Source: an uncultured Aliterella sp. (GTDB taxonomy: Bacteria > Cyanobacteriota > Cyanobacteriia > Cyanobacteriales > Chroococcidiopsidaceae). From it: a stretch of 5,488 nucleotides of DNA. The notes under the pieces were generated by a model. It was given only the letters and a program-made list of their open reading frames with translations, did no database searches and was not told where the DNA came from. Of the stretch, positions 5,328-5,488 are shown in pieces; the stretch's first letter is position 1, and each line of letters opens with the position of its first letter. The stretch lies in contig CAJQOK010000202.1 in NCBI GenBank assembly GCA_905479905.1, forward strand, positions 1 through 5,488, in the 5' to 3' direction. A program made the translations under genes and the position numbers.

Positions 5328-5450
5328 AATACTTGGATCTTTATTTTCTCCAGGACTTATTTTAAGTGTTGTTGCTTTGTACCGTCTAATCAGTATTTTG
5401 GCAGAAGTTATGGGTGCTGGACTCGTCTGGGTTTGGGATAGATTCGCTAC
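5325..5450 (+). repeat. 126-bp direct repeat, copy 2
   Basis: Second copy of 3744-3869, 119/126 identical with no gaps. It begins at a HIP1 site and marks the right boundary of the accessory block. Confidence 0.95.
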
Positions 5451-5460
5451 GCTTACTTAA
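5326..5460 (+). pseudogene. 3' fragment of the membrane protein (flippase-like) gene
   Basis: Encodes the last hydrophobic segment of the upstream membrane protein: from AILGSLFSPG through LYRLISILAEVMGAG to VWVWDRFATLT and a TAA stop. It is open in the same frame as the parent, but a TGA at 5308 blocks it upstream and there is no start codon or ribosome site. In the shared part only two residues differ (Leu to Ile, Ala to Ser) and two other base changes are silent. The C-terminus is DRFATLT, not DKGAT. It is therefore a gene remnant, or the displaced original 3' end of the gene. A T run follows at 5461. Confidence 0.9.
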
Positions 5461-5488
5461 TTTTTTAAAGCACGTTCAATAAATGCTT

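Noticed and set aside
3744..5450. 126-bp direct repeats as target-site duplications of an insertion sequence
   Set aside because: They are far too long for a transposase target duplication, there is no transposase gene, and no terminal inverted repeats flank the block.
1..5488. CRISPR array, tRNA or rRNA gene
   Set aside because: No regularly spaced repeats, cloverleaf-like segments or ribosomal RNA motifs were seen on either strand.

Overview
The window is chromosomal DNA of a phycobilisome-type (non-Prochlorococcus) cyanobacterium. Three things point there: a photosystem I subunit gene (psaD) directly upstream of a cyanobacterial-type trpE, seven copies of the HIP1 octamer GCGATCGC in 5.5 kb, and a histidine kinase of a cyanobacterial GAF-kinase type. 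Genus cannot be fixed from the sequence alone.

Left part (1-3873), plus strand, housekeeping: the C-terminal half of a sensor histidine kinase (start lies outside the window); a short gap with an HLR1-like direct repeat (candidate RpaB site) and a weak promoter; psaD; a strong intrinsic terminator that is also arranged like an attenuator in front of trpE; trpE (anthranilate synthase large subunit); and, overlapping its stop codon by one base, a multi-pass membrane protein of the lysylphosphatidylglycerol-synthase-transmembrane/flippase-like family.

Right part (3874-5460), mostly minus strand, accessory: a BrnT/BrnA-type toxin-antitoxin pair in which the toxin reading frame has an in-frame TAG at codon 3, and a 196-residue all-helical protein of unknown function. 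Several inverted repeats lie between these genes. The block is bracketed by a 126-bp direct repeat: the last ~40 codons of the membrane protein gene recur at 5325-5450 at 119/126 identity, still open in the same frame but without a start and with a different C-terminus. The ~1.45 kb between the copies therefore looks like an insertion or rearranged duplication at the 3' end of the membrane protein gene, not ancestral sequence.

The housekeeping genes show no obvious shared pathway beyond the known psaD-trpE linkage. The most informative signals are the 3'-end duplication flanking the accessory block, the nonsense-interrupted toxin whose TAG sits inside a perfect inverted repeat, and the mutually exclusive hairpins between psaD and trpE. 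I found no tRNA, rRNA, CRISPR array or transposase, and no clearly new multi-gene system.
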